NCBI GenBank assembly: GCA_934229335.1
Contig: CAKQDQ010000013.1
Span: 1-36,848 of the forward strand
Source: an uncultured Prevotella sp.
Lineage (GTDB): Bacteria > Bacteroidota > Bacteroidia > Bacteroidales > Bacteroidaceae
Reading direction: 5' to 3'
DNA length: 36,848 bases
Numbering within the stretch: position 1 is the first letter of the stretch; each line of letters begins with the position of its first letter. Under the pieces are notes generated by a model. The model was given only the letters and a program-made list of their open reading frames with translations. It was not told the origin of the DNA and did not search any database. The translations under genes and the position numbers were made by a program. Positions 16,655 to 24,921 of this stretch are shown here, one piece after another.

Positions 16655-17992
16655 TTATTTGTTTAGTTTTCCAAGTGTTCTAATTTCCGTTACGCCCTTG
16701 ATAGTTATTCCTTTGGTTGCTACACCCGTGTTAGGGTTTACAAGATAAATGGCGGCATCCTGTCCAAACTGTGTGATTGGGAGATAAATAAGTCCGTCTG
16801 CAAACATTGGCACTCCGCCTGTTTCTGCTCCTGACGTTATCATGTTCTTAGCTGGTATACCACTAATCCAAGTAAAGTTCTTGCTTTCCATGTCAACAAG
16901 AGCAAACTGGTGTCCTGGCGTTATTGTCGTAACGTTCTTCTCGTTGTATATTTCGAGTATGAACTTACTGCCTGTCATGTGCCATACTCGGCGGAACTTA
17001 TACCCGTTGGCAGGTGTTTGCAGGTCGAAGTAATAGTCTTTGTCGAATTCCTCAGCACCCCTCTTTATGCGCAAAGCACCAGCCTTATGTGTCGTGGCAG
17101 TGTTGAAGGCATTAGAGAATACGTACACAGTTCCATCGTCTGCCTTATGCACTTCGTGGAGCACCTGTGAACGATAGTGTCCAGCGGCATAACTGATACG
17201 ATCGTCACGATATACTCTCAGCACGTTTAGGTCACCGTCCATCTTGGCTACCCAGCAACTGTCAGGGTATCTTACCTCACCTACACTTGAGCCATCGCCC
17301 GTGCCTGTTTGGTGGAAGGCAGACTGTACCATCGCTGTTAAGAACGTTCCATCACCATTATCCACAATACTTGAGAACGTTACCTGCTGTCCGTTGCCCG
17401 TTATGTCTTCAGTCCAAATGGTTTTTGTATGGTCAAGTCTTACACCACTTTCCGTGATATTCCAGAAAGCGAATGTCGCACCGTCGTTGCGAGTACCGTC
17501 ATTTGACAACTGACCTCCTACGCTCGTAACCAACTGACCATTGAAGAAACCATAGTTAGAGAAACGTGTGTCTACGCGGAACTCACCGAGTTTTGACAGT
17601 TGAGCATTGTCTGATGTCCAGCGTAGTCCATATCCTAAGCCAGCGAACTGCTGTTGATACACCATGCCTATAGCGTCGTGGTCACTGAACACCCATGTAT
17701 AGTTGGTCTGTGGCAGTTCCATTATGTTGTCTTTAATGTTAAGGTCGCCAGTCGTCAGACTGTTGGTCTGCATGATATACTCAGTGCCCTGGTCAGTCTT
17801 CACAGCAATAAAGTATGAGCCTTTGCCATTTTGTACCGTTCCTTCATTGCCCGTTCCGCCTCCTTGTGATGGTTCGTCAGCTGGAGAATCATCGCCACCG
17901 CCACAGCCTGTAAGCAGGGGAGACATTCCGAAAAGACACAAGAATAGCCCTGTCGCCGTCATTTTCGACAGCGAGAAATAAGTTTTCTTCAT
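16655..17992 (-). CDS. DUF4374-like (XusB-like) surface lipoprotein, copy 1
   Basis: 445-residue lipoprotein with a long signal sequence and lipobox LLTGC (Cys30), followed by GGGDDSPADEP and a Gly-rich tether, which suggests surface display. The body is beta-rich and begins GSYFIAVKTDQGTEYIMQ. Other recognisable parts are YSYAAQ-like blade edges, FRRVWHMTGSKFILEIY and FALVDMESKNFTWISGIP, which align with the neighbouring copy. XusB-type proteins bind iron-siderophore complexes at the cell surface and pass them to a TonB receptor; I infer a similar job from family and order. It follows the receptor gene by 41 bp on the same strand. Confidence 0.78.
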   Translation of the reverse strand: MKKTYFSLSKMTATGLFLCLFGMSPLLTGCGGGDDSPADEPSQGGGTGNEGTVQNGKGSYFIAVKTDQGTEYIMQTNSLTTGDLNIKDNIMELPQTNYTWVFSDHDAIGMVYQQQFAGLGYGLRWTSDNAQLSKLGEFRVDTRFSNYGFFNGQLVTSVGGQLSNDGTRNDGATFAFWNITESGVRLDHTKTIWTEDITGNGQQVTFSSIVDNGDGTFLTAMVQSAFHQTGTGDGSSVGEVRYPDSCWVAKMDGDLNVLRVYRDDRISYAAGHYRSQVLHEVHKADDGTVYVFSNAFNTATTHKAGALRIKRGAEEFDKDYYFDLQTPANGYKFRRVWHMTGSKFILEIYNEKNVTTITPGHQFALVDMESKNFTWISGIPAKNMITSGAETGGVPMFADGLIYLPITQFGQDAAIYLVNPNTGVATKGITIKGVTEIRTLGKLNK

Positions 17993-18033
17993 TCTTAGTA
18001 TGTATTTTTTTGATTATGTTTTTCTTTCCACTC

Positions 18034-20229
18034 TTATCGTTTGTAGAACACATAACGGAATTTAACAGAGAAATTCCGTCCAGGTTTCTGCAAACTATAA
18101 TTGTCGTAGAGTAAGGCATCGGTAAAGTTATTCGCCTCTACTGACACGTTGTATCTACCATTCTGTATGGCATATACGAGGTTTGCATCGTGACTCAACT
18201 GGTTTGGTACATACAGTTTTGCACCCTCGCCCGACCATGAACGGAAGAACTTATGCACATAATGCATAGCCCATCCTATAGTAAGTTTATTGCCTTTGCC
18301 AAGCACATTTTTGAAAGTGTAGTTAGCGTCGGCACCTCCAAAAGAGTAAGGTAGATTGGGTACACGGTTGTTGTACGTTACAGACTCAGCTCCAAGCGAA
18401 TTAAACCGTTCTTTGTTGCGAGTGTTCTGTATGGAGAAATTTCCTCCAATGCTTGCCACATCCTTAAAATAATAATGCAGTCCGAGGTCTACGCCCAGTC
18501 CCAACACCTTTCCGTGGTTGGTGCTTACGGCAACACCTTTCTGCCCGATGGTCCTGATAATATAGTCGCGTACATTACGATTGTTAAAACCAGCGTCAAT
18601 GCTCAGTGTGTGAACATCGTTAAAGGTATGTTGGTAGCCAAAGTTTATGTTGATATTATCACTCTTTTCTGGTCGTAGTGTCGCGTTGCCGTCCTCATAA
18701 TCTCCATCGCCAAAGAGTTCACGGTCGGTAGGCATACGGTAGGTGCGTTCGTACGACAACTTTATCTGTAAGTCCTTGTTCAACAAGAAATAAGTGCCTG
18801 CCGCACCCCAACCGAGAGCATCATTGCCACGCTCTTGTTCCTCATAATCAGCGCGACCTGACGAAGCCACATTCACAGGGCCTTGCACTTGCGAGTTGTA
18901 GTATTTTAGGAAGGCAACAATGTTCCAGAAATCTTTAGGTATGAATTTATATGACAGTCCCAACACATTCTTACTGTTTACACGACGCATGAATGTAGAT
19001 GCGGTTTGTTGCACGTTGTTGGCTGCACTATTAGTAGTACGACGGCGATAGTGTGTGTAAGTGTCGTTAAGAGTAAAGAAATGCTGTTCACCAATGTGGT
19101 AAGTCATATTAGCCACTCCGGCAAAAGTATATCCCTTAAACTCGGCAAGCGTAGGTACTCCCTCTCCTTGGTAACTGTTAGCCTTATACTCGCCAGTCCA
19201 ACTGTAGGTACGGCTGAGTGTATCCACGTTATTAGTTTTTACAATGTCGTATCGAGCAGACAGACGGAGGTTTAATCCCTGAACACCTAAGTTGCGCTTC
19301 TCGTAAAGCAGTGATGGCGTTACCCCTTGCGCAGTGCGATACTTTCCACCAAACACAATCTTCATAAGGTTCGCGTTCTGTATCTGCGCATACTCGTGAG
19401 TATAATTGAAGCCAAGCATCAACTTGTCTGCCCATTTCTTTTCCACTAATCCAATCTGAAAGATTACCGCCTCGTTGTGGTAACGGTCATGAAAACGACG
19501 GAACCAGCCTTCCTCTTGACTTACGGCATTAGTCTGAAGGTCTGTCCATTGTGTTTTTACCTTATAGTCATTGTCAGAATAGTTCTGATATGCGTTGAGA
19601 CGGAGGGTTAACCCTTGCTTGCCAGTCCAGCCCAAAGCGAGGTTGCTACGATGCGTGTTAAACGAGCCGTAACTGTAACTTACGTCCATGTAGGTATGTG
19701 GCGAATGGTCACTAACGATATTGATGGCTCCGCCAAGAGCGTCACCTCCAAAGTCTACTGGTACAACGCCCTTGTAGACTTCTATGCGGCTGGCAAAACT
19801 TGCAGGTATGTTGTTGATACCAAAACTTGACGATGCACCCTCCATAGGCACGCCATCAATAAAGAGTTTTACGTGTTTTCCTGTAAAACCATTAAGATTT
19901 ATGTTTGCCGCAGAACCTAATCCACCGTCTTCACGCACCTTAACGCCCGACACACGGTCAAGGACGTGCGCCAAGTCAAGGTTCGTATTGCGCAGACTTC
20001 GTGTGTCCACCGCCATCACGTTGTATGCCGATGAATTAACACGCTGCACCTGATTGCCACGAACGACAACCTCTCCCAACTGGTGAGTCTTCTTAAAACT
20101 GCCACTCAATTCTGTGTGGGCTTTCTTAAAATCTACAGAGTCTTTCTTGTGCTGAGCCGATGCTATTGATGAAGTCACCAATACACATAGCACAACGAGA
20201 CCCCTACGTATGTAGTTGCTTCTTATCAT
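18034..20229 (-). CDS. TonB-dependent outer-membrane receptor
   Basis: 731-residue receptor with a signal peptide (MIRSNYIRRGLVVLCVLVTS to about residue 25). It then has a TonB-box-like LGEVVVRGNQVQ (52-63), a plug domain (about 60-170, with VLDRVSGVKVREDGGLG and NLNGFTGKHVKLFIDGVPM), and the barrel entry GGDALGGAINIVS. The barrel continues with alternating aromatic strands to the C-terminal FSVKFRYVFYKR. It lacks the N-terminal carboxypeptidase-D-like domain of SusC-type glycan receptors, so it looks like an iron-complex or cofactor importer. It is the first gene of a four-gene unit with two XusB-like lipoproteins and an exported nitroreductase. A structured leader and promoter lie upstream. 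The ligand is unknown; siderophore is favoured, cobalamin is less likely but possible. Confidence 0.9.
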   Translation of the reverse strand: MIRSNYIRRGLVVLCVLVTSSIASAQHKKDSVDFKKAHTELSGSFKKTHQLGEVVVRGNQVQRVNSSAYNVMAVDTRSLRNTNLDLAHVLDRVSGVKVREDGGLGSAANINLNGFTGKHVKLFIDGVPMEGASSSFGINNIPASFASRIEVYKGVVPVDFGGDALGGAINIVSDHSPHTYMDVSYSYGSFNTHRSNLALGWTGKQGLTLRLNAYQNYSDNDYKVKTQWTDLQTNAVSQEEGWFRRFHDRYHNEAVIFQIGLVEKKWADKLMLGFNYTHEYAQIQNANLMKIVFGGKYRTAQGVTPSLLYEKRNLGVQGLNLRLSARYDIVKTNNVDTLSRTYSWTGEYKANSYQGEGVPTLAEFKGYTFAGVANMTYHIGEQHFFTLNDTYTHYRRRTTNSAANNVQQTASTFMRRVNSKNVLGLSYKFIPKDFWNIVAFLKYYNSQVQGPVNVASSGRADYEEQERGNDALGWGAAGTYFLLNKDLQIKLSYERTYRMPTDRELFGDGDYEDGNATLRPEKSDNININFGYQHTFNDVHTLSIDAGFNNRNVRDYIIRTIGQKGVAVSTNHGKVLGLGVDLGLHYYFKDVASIGGNFSIQNTRNKERFNSLGAESVTYNNRVPNLPYSFGGADANYTFKNVLGKGNKLTIGWAMHYVHKFFRSWSGEGAKLYVPNQLSHDANLVYAIQNGRYNVSVEANNFTDALLYDNYSLQKPGRNFSVKFRYVFYKR

Positions 20230-20511
20230 ATCAGAGTTATTGCCTTTTGATGGGTAATAATTGTGGTACCATAAGGAGTATTATACGTCGGGCCTAGCAC
20301 ATTCTTTATGTATAAATACAAAAGGCATTAGTGCCTTCTATATAACAAAAAAAGGAATGATATGGGCAATGACTGTTTCTCACTTATCCGTTGCTTTTAT
20401 TCCAATCTTTTACACATTACAGACACGTCACCACACCTGATGACGCTCTTTGCGTCCGCCTCTGTGTAGCATTACAAAGTGTTTCCTCGTAAGTGGGCAC
20501 CCCTTGTTTTG
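20230..20511 (-). promoter_or_regulatory. Long structured leader of the TonB-receptor operon
   Basis: The predicted transcript start is near 20511, so the leader is about 280 nt. Given in plus coordinates, it can form a hairpin GACGC (20442-20446) / GCGTC (20452-20456), and a closing helix CACTTA (20381-20386) with TAAGTG (20490-20495) that encloses about 100 nt. An attenuator-like hairpin (20322-20337) lies downstream. I could not match it to a known riboswitch: the cobalamin boxes (GCCACTG, CCGCAACTG) and the TPP CTGAGA motif are absent. It may be an uncharacterised regulatory RNA or a simple attenuator. Confidence 0.5.
20322..20337 (-). terminator. Attenuator-like hairpin in the receptor leader
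   Basis: 6-bp stem AAGGCA (20322-20327) / TGCCTT (20332-20337) with a TTAG loop. Read on the minus strand it is followed by TTGTATTTAT, so it can end transcription about 95 nt before the receptor start codon. Its position inside the leader, not after a gene, suggests conditional termination. Confidence 0.55.
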
Positions 20512-20517
20512 CGAGTG

Positions 20518-20549
20518 CAAAGGTAGTAAGTTTTTCTCAATTACGCAAT
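20518..20549 (-). promoter_or_regulatory. Promoter for the TonB-receptor operon
   Basis: On the minus strand: ATTG (plus 20546-20549), a 20-nt spacer, then TACCTTTG (plus 20518-20525). The -7 half is an exact match and the -33 half has three of four bases. No Fur-box-like palindrome was seen beside it. Confidence 0.7.
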
Positions 20550-20766
20550 ACCTATAAATTGTGATTTCGTTTTTCCGACAGCTTGTTTCGTAAAGCGAAA
20601 TTTCCATCTTAGATAGACTTTCCTATATTTACCATTTTGACAGTCTGTTTTTGTCGCTGTTGTAAATGTCTGTTATTCAGTTGTATAGCATTTTACGGTT
20701 TTGCGTAATTCTTTTCGTGTCGTAAAAGCATAGTTATTACGATGCTATTAGATAGCAATCGCAATA
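20550..20766. other. AT-rich intergenic stretch, no gene seen
   Basis: About 217 bases between the receptor promoter and the lipoprotein terminator. It has short inverted repeats only, for example TTTTACG (20691-20697) with CGTAAAA (20721-20727). There is no open frame with family features, no tRNA-like cloverleaf and no promoter pointing into a gene. Confidence 0.5.
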
Positions 20767-20805
20767 TAATAAGGGCTCTTTCGCACTGCGAAAGAGCCCT
20801 TATTA
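20767..20805. terminator. Strong 18-bp hairpin terminator
   Basis: Perfect 18-bp arms TAATAAGGGCTCTTTCGC (20767-20784) and GCGAAAGAGCCCTTATTA (20788-20805) with a three-base loop. It lies 76 nt after the lipoprotein stop on the minus strand. The outer stem AATAAGGG...CCCTTATT is shared with the inverted repeat at 27317-27395. Confidence 0.9.
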
Positions 20806-20881
20806 CAATATTTCCCAAATTTACCATTTGTGTATGTGGCTATAAACATGGTGCGAAACACCTGTTATAACGCCACATTTA

Positions 20882-21673
20882 TTACTTCAATATCTGTGCA
20901 CGAGCAGTCTCTATCTGTGGCTTAACCTTTGCTATCTGCTCCTTCAGCTGTGCAACGTTGATAGCGTTGATTTCGTTCAGTGGAGCGAGAATTTCCGCAA
21001 GATTCTTGATGTTGTTGTCATAGTCAGCGAGGTCGTCGAGCGACAGCTTCAGCAGTGCTACGTGATAGGTGAGGTCTGAGGCACTCTTGTCGTCGAAGGC
21101 AGGCATAAACTTCTCCGCGTTCTGTGAGATAACATAGAGCTGTTCGATAACAACGGCTGTAGCAGTCTCCCAGAAGAAGTTGAGGCGACCGTTCTCCTTA
21201 GCACTTGCGTAACGAGCCTTGAAGTCCTCGGCAGTGAGATTCTCGTTGAACTTAATGCTTGGATCGTTAACGTCGGTAGCAATCTTGGTGATGGCAGCCT
21301 TGTATGCGTCGGTGTCCATCTTGTAGAGTTCAGCCACCTTAGAGTCTACTATAAGCACGCCGAGCGCGCGATATTTCTGTGACAGCAAGCTGAGATTGTC
21401 GATAGACTTGAGGTCCATGAGATAAGATGGCTTAGCTTTCAGCTCATCGTTAGACAGCGTTATTTTACCGTTAGACAGCACGCCTTCTACAGAAGGAAGG
21501 TTAGTGTAGATATTAGCGATAGAGTCCAGCTCCACCATAATCTTCTGTTCAATCTGTGACTGCTCAAATGATACTGAATCGCTCTGTACCTGTTCAGTCT
21601 GAGTTTTCTTACCTCCGCATGAAGCGAGTACCAAAGCTGCTGCGGCAGCTGCAATGAATGTCAGTTTCTTCAT
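20882..21673 (-). CDS. Small lipoprotein of unknown function
   Basis: 263-residue protein with a lipoprotein signal (MKKLTFIAAAAAALVLASCG, Cys19) and then a mostly helical body rich in Lys, Asp, Ala and Leu. No domain is recognised. Hydrophilic helices such as LYKMDTDAYKAAITKIATDV and the C-terminal INVAQLKEQIAKVKPQIETA suggest a helical bundle or short coiled coil in the periplasm. It begins 70 bp after an ABCG-like transporter gene on the same strand and precedes a strong terminator, so the two probably share a transcript and may work together, for instance in lipid or envelope transport. That role is not shown by the sequence. Confidence 0.8.
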   Translation of the reverse strand: MKKLTFIAAAAAALVLASCGGKKTQTEQVQSDSVSFEQSQIEQKIMVELDSIANIYTNLPSVEGVLSNGKITLSNDELKAKPSYLMDLKSIDNLSLLSQKYRALGVLIVDSKVAELYKMDTDAYKAAITKIATDVNDPSIKFNENLTAEDFKARYASAKENGRLNFFWETATAVVIEQLYVISQNAEKFMPAFDDKSASDLTYHVALLKLSLDDLADYDNNIKNLAEILAPLNEINAINVAQLKEQIAKVKPQIETARAQILK

Positions 21674-21743
21674 AGTTCTTTAGTTTTAGAATTAATATAA
21701 TTTAGTTTTTAATTATATACATTACTGTGTGGCTGGTTGACAG

Positions 21744-24647
21744 CTATTCCTTTCGTATATAGCGTCCTGGCACGTCGTATAGCAACATCATTATTGTGAT
21801 AATGCACATCAGTGCCATTACTCCGAGGTTGAACCACAGTGTGGGTATTGACAGGTTACCTATGCGTTTCACACTGCTGTAGAATGGTGCGTTGCCGTAT
21901 TTAGTACGTGGTGTGAGGTACACGAAGCCTGCTCGCGGCACTACATGTCCGCCAACCACCTCGCATAGCTTCTTGGCATCGTAACCAGCAAGCTGTGTTT
22001 GCAACTGTAGGTTGAAGCTATTTTTTTTTAGTCCCAGCAGTCCCTCACGTCCTAAGCGTGCTTCTTTATCCACCATCATGTTGTCGGCATTGAGAGTAGC
22101 CACGTTGCCAACGTCTATCATCTTTTGCTCCGCTTGGTCAAGATATGCGTGCAGTGAGGTGTAATCGTAGCGTCCAGCATATTCTTTCATGTCGCATACG
22201 TTTGCTACGTATGGCAGCTCGTTGCGTATTAGTGCTTTCTGAGCTTCGTCTTGCTGCTTGCCCTGCTCTGCGTCTGCCTTTAGAGATTCGTTAGCTGATT
22301 GCAGTTCGTATATCAGACCGTAGCGGTAGTACTGCGTCTCATACTTTACTTTATCCAGTTCAAAGAACTCTCTCTCGTAGGCATTGTCGGCATAGTTCTC
22401 CACGGCTAAAGCCTCATATGCCCATCTTGAGGGAATAATGTTGCCTATTGGTGGCACGTTGCCAGTAGTGCTTTTGGGCGTAAGGTCACTAAAGTTCACC
22501 ACCAGTCCGCACAGCAGTATCTGCGGAATGAGCAGTATAGGAATGGTGATGTATATAGCCACCACCGAGCTGAGGTTTTGTGACAGCAGCAACCCAGTGA
22601 GATTTGCCAACACCGCCGTTGTGAACAGTATGCCCCACCACGTTAATGTCAGGTCTGTGACACCCATTATGCTGTTGCCAACTATAATGAACAGAAGTGT
22701 TTGTAGCAGTGATACCACCGCCATAATAGCCACCTTCGACCATATATAGCTATGGTATGACAGACGAAGAAACTTCTCGCGTTTCAGTAGTGCGCGGTCT
22801 TTGATAATCTCTTCCGCCGAACCACTCATGCCGACAAACGTCGCCACTATGATAGCCATGAACATATATGATACAAAGTTCTTGTTGTCCATCAGCGAGT
22901 AGTCTTCATCAGGCGGAGTATAGCGAGTCAGTGCCGCGCAAACCATGGCGAGTAGGGGCGAGGCAAGTAGCGTGATAGCTAAATATTGCAGGTTCGTTAT
23001 TTTTGTGAGTACACTCCTTTTAACGAAAATCCACCATTGCTCTATCACCCCTGGTTTATGCAGAGACGTCTGCGGTATGTCCACCTTTTGCGGTTCGGCA
23101 AGCCCTTCTCTTGTCTCAAGATACATCTCATGCCATCTCTCTGGAGTCACCTTACGCTCGTCAGTAATCTGTCCCTTGCTGTCAAGTGCGTTCTCTTCTA
23201 TGATGTTAAGAAGCACCTCTGGGTTCACATTGCCACAAACAGGGCAGGTACTGGTATCGGCATCGGCATAGTTAGCGGCTGTCTTGAAGTATGTTATAGC
23301 TTCAATAGGGTTGCCGTCGTATACAGGGTAGCCACCTTTGTCTAATATCCACAAACGGTCAAAGAGCTTGTATACGTCAGAAGAAGGCTGATGTATGTTG
23401 GTCACTATTAGCTTTCCGCGTGACGATTGCTCTTTCAGCAGAGAGATAACGTTCTCCGTGTCGGCAGAAGAAAGACCCGATGTAGGCTCGTCGAGCAACA
23501 GCACGGCAGGCTCACGAATCAGCTCCAAGGCAATGTTCAGTCTTTTACGCTGTCCGCCAGAAATTACTTTCTTGATGGGAGAGCCTACCTTGAGGTCACG
23601 CGTCTGGTACAGTCCGAGGTCTTTCAGCGTAGTGTTCACCCTGTTGTCTATCTCCTCTTCTGACATTCCCGAAAAGCATAACTTTGCGGTGAAGTAGAGA
23701 TTCTGATACACCGTCAGCTCTTCTATCAGCATATCGTCTTGCGGTACAAAGCCTATCAGGGCTTTTGCTTCAGGACTGTTCAGCGAATATCCGTTAATCT
23801 TTACGCTTCCTTTCTGGGGTATAATGTTACCATTAAGAATAGAGATGAGCGTAGTCTTGCCCGAACCGCTGCCACCCATTATGGCTATCAGTTCGCCATC
23901 GTGAATGTCGAAGGAGAAACCGTGCAGCCCGTTGGTGCTGTTAGGATAGTGAAAGTCGATGTCTCTGCCGCTTAATATAATGCGTCCCTTCTTGTTTACT
24001 GCGTGATATTGCGCCAATATCATGGAGTAGTAAACGGGTTTTGCCAGTTTGTTCTTCAGTACTCCGCTGGTGTCCCATACCTGATACATTCCCTTTGCTA
24101 TAGGAACGTCATTGAACATCACGTTGCGTATGTCGCTTCCGTCATACGAGAATATCATTAGGTTCATCGTCTTGAGCCATAATGTCTTGATGGGAGCCTT
24201 GAATCCATCGAATCGGCACAGCTTAACGTCGCGGCTTTCGTAACCAAGCACGAAGTCAACAAAGGTGTTAAACAGCTTCTTGGGTATCCCTAACTTGTGG
24301 GCTGTTCGTGTAAATATAGGGTCGGCACTATCGAATCGTTCAGGTGTCTTAGCGCAAAATTCCAGCAGTCTGAGGAAGACCATAGCTCCTTCTTCCTGCC
24401 TTATTTCTGATTTCAGTCCTGTGCATATCCCGTCTACGATGCTTTCGATGTCGAGTCCGGGCATTTCCTCGTATAACTCGCGTAGGTCCTGATATAGCTT
24501 TATATATTGTTCTTTGTTACGTATGCTGAAATGGCTACCGAAATAGTTATCTAACATTTTGGCAGATACCTTCTTGTCTACTCCTCCTCTGGAGCAGAAT
24601 AACGCAAATAGGTTAGTTAATGCTGATATGATAGTATCTGTTACCAT
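21744..24647 (-). CDS. ABCG-like ATP-binding/permease half-transporter
   Basis: 967-residue fused ABC protein in ATPase-then-membrane order, as in eukaryotic White/ABCG proteins. Residues 1 to about 215 are an extra helical N-terminal region (LFALFCSRGGVDKKVSAKML looks TerB-like) whose function I do not recognise. The ATPase shows Walker A GGSGSGKTT (258-266), Q-loop PQDD, signature SGGQRKR (363-369), Walker B LLLDEPTSGL (383-392) and H419. A CPVCGNVNPE motif (Cys468, Cys471) follows in a linker. The ABC-2 type membrane part (about 560-967) has six hydrophobic helices, with a long hydrophilic helical domain (about 770-900) between helices 5 and 6. It is the first gene of a pair with the lipoprotein. 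Substrate unknown; lipid, hopanoid or cell-envelope export are options. Confidence 0.85.
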   Translation of the reverse strand: MVTDTIISALTNLFALFCSRGGVDKKVSAKMLDNYFGSHFSIRNKEQYIKLYQDLRELYEEMPGLDIESIVDGICTGLKSEIRQEEGAMVFLRLLEFCAKTPERFDSADPIFTRTAHKLGIPKKLFNTFVDFVLGYESRDVKLCRFDGFKAPIKTLWLKTMNLMIFSYDGSDIRNVMFNDVPIAKGMYQVWDTSGVLKNKLAKPVYYSMILAQYHAVNKKGRIILSGRDIDFHYPNSTNGLHGFSFDIHDGELIAIMGGSGSGKTTLISILNGNIIPQKGSVKINGYSLNSPEAKALIGFVPQDDMLIEELTVYQNLYFTAKLCFSGMSEEEIDNRVNTTLKDLGLYQTRDLKVGSPIKKVISGGQRKRLNIALELIREPAVLLLDEPTSGLSSADTENVISLLKEQSSRGKLIVTNIHQPSSDVYKLFDRLWILDKGGYPVYDGNPIEAITYFKTAANYADADTSTCPVCGNVNPEVLLNIIEENALDSKGQITDERKVTPERWHEMYLETREGLAEPQKVDIPQTSLHKPGVIEQWWIFVKRSVLTKITNLQYLAITLLASPLLAMVCAALTRYTPPDEDYSLMDNKNFVSYMFMAIIVATFVGMSGSAEEIIKDRALLKREKFLRLSYHSYIWSKVAIMAVVSLLQTLLFIIVGNSIMGVTDLTLTWWGILFTTAVLANLTGLLLSQNLSSVVAIYITIPILLIPQILLCGLVVNFSDLTPKSTTGNVPPIGNIIPSRWAYEALAVENYADNAYEREFFELDKVKYETQYYRYGLIYELQSANESLKADAEQGKQQDEAQKALIRNELPYVANVCDMKEYAGRYDYTSLHAYLDQAEQKMIDVGNVATLNADNMMVDKEARLGREGLLGLKKNSFNLQLQTQLAGYDAKKLCEVVGGHVVPRAGFVYLTPRTKYGNAPFYSSVKRIGNLSIPTLWFNLGVMALMCIITIMMLLYDVPGRYIRKE

Positions 24648-24695
24648 TTCTGACTTGGTATGCGTACTTCTTCTTCTTGTTTCTACTTATGTTAG

Positions 24696-24703
24696 CAAAG
24701 GTA
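24696..24703 (-). promoter_or_regulatory. -7 element for the ABCG-like gene
   Basis: Reads TACCTTTG on the minus strand, an exact TAnnTTTG match, 48 nt before the start codon. No TTTG was found at the expected -33 spacing, so support is partial. The rest of the gap (24704-24878) is AT-rich and holds nothing else I can name. Confidence 0.5.
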
Positions 24704-24878
24704 ATAAAATATTAAATACGTGCTACTATACATATTCTTTATTTAATGTTTTTTAACCGTAAAAAGATGTAGCAAGGCGGTATTATGACAGAGTGATTAT
24801 ATTCATGTTACAATGCTATAAAATGTAAAATTATAATAAAATAAGTCCATTTAATATATTGTAGTCGATTATTTATAT

Positions 24879-24886
24879 TACCTTTG
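24879..24886 (+). promoter_or_regulatory. -7 element for the TlpA-like gene
   Basis: TACCTTTG on the plus strand, 35 nt before the start codon at 24922. An ATTG at 24858-24861 is the nearest -33 candidate, but its 17-nt spacing is short for this promoter class. Confidence 0.5.
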
Positions 24887-24921
24887 TGTGTGGAAATCTG
24901 TAAAATATAACCACAAATAAT

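Noticed and set aside
20230..20550. Cobalamin riboswitch before the TonB receptor, suggested by GGTGCC and ATCAGGTGT on the minus strand.
   Set aside because: The conserved GCCACTG, CCGCAACTG and GGGAAGG elements are missing, so I keep only an unassigned structured leader.
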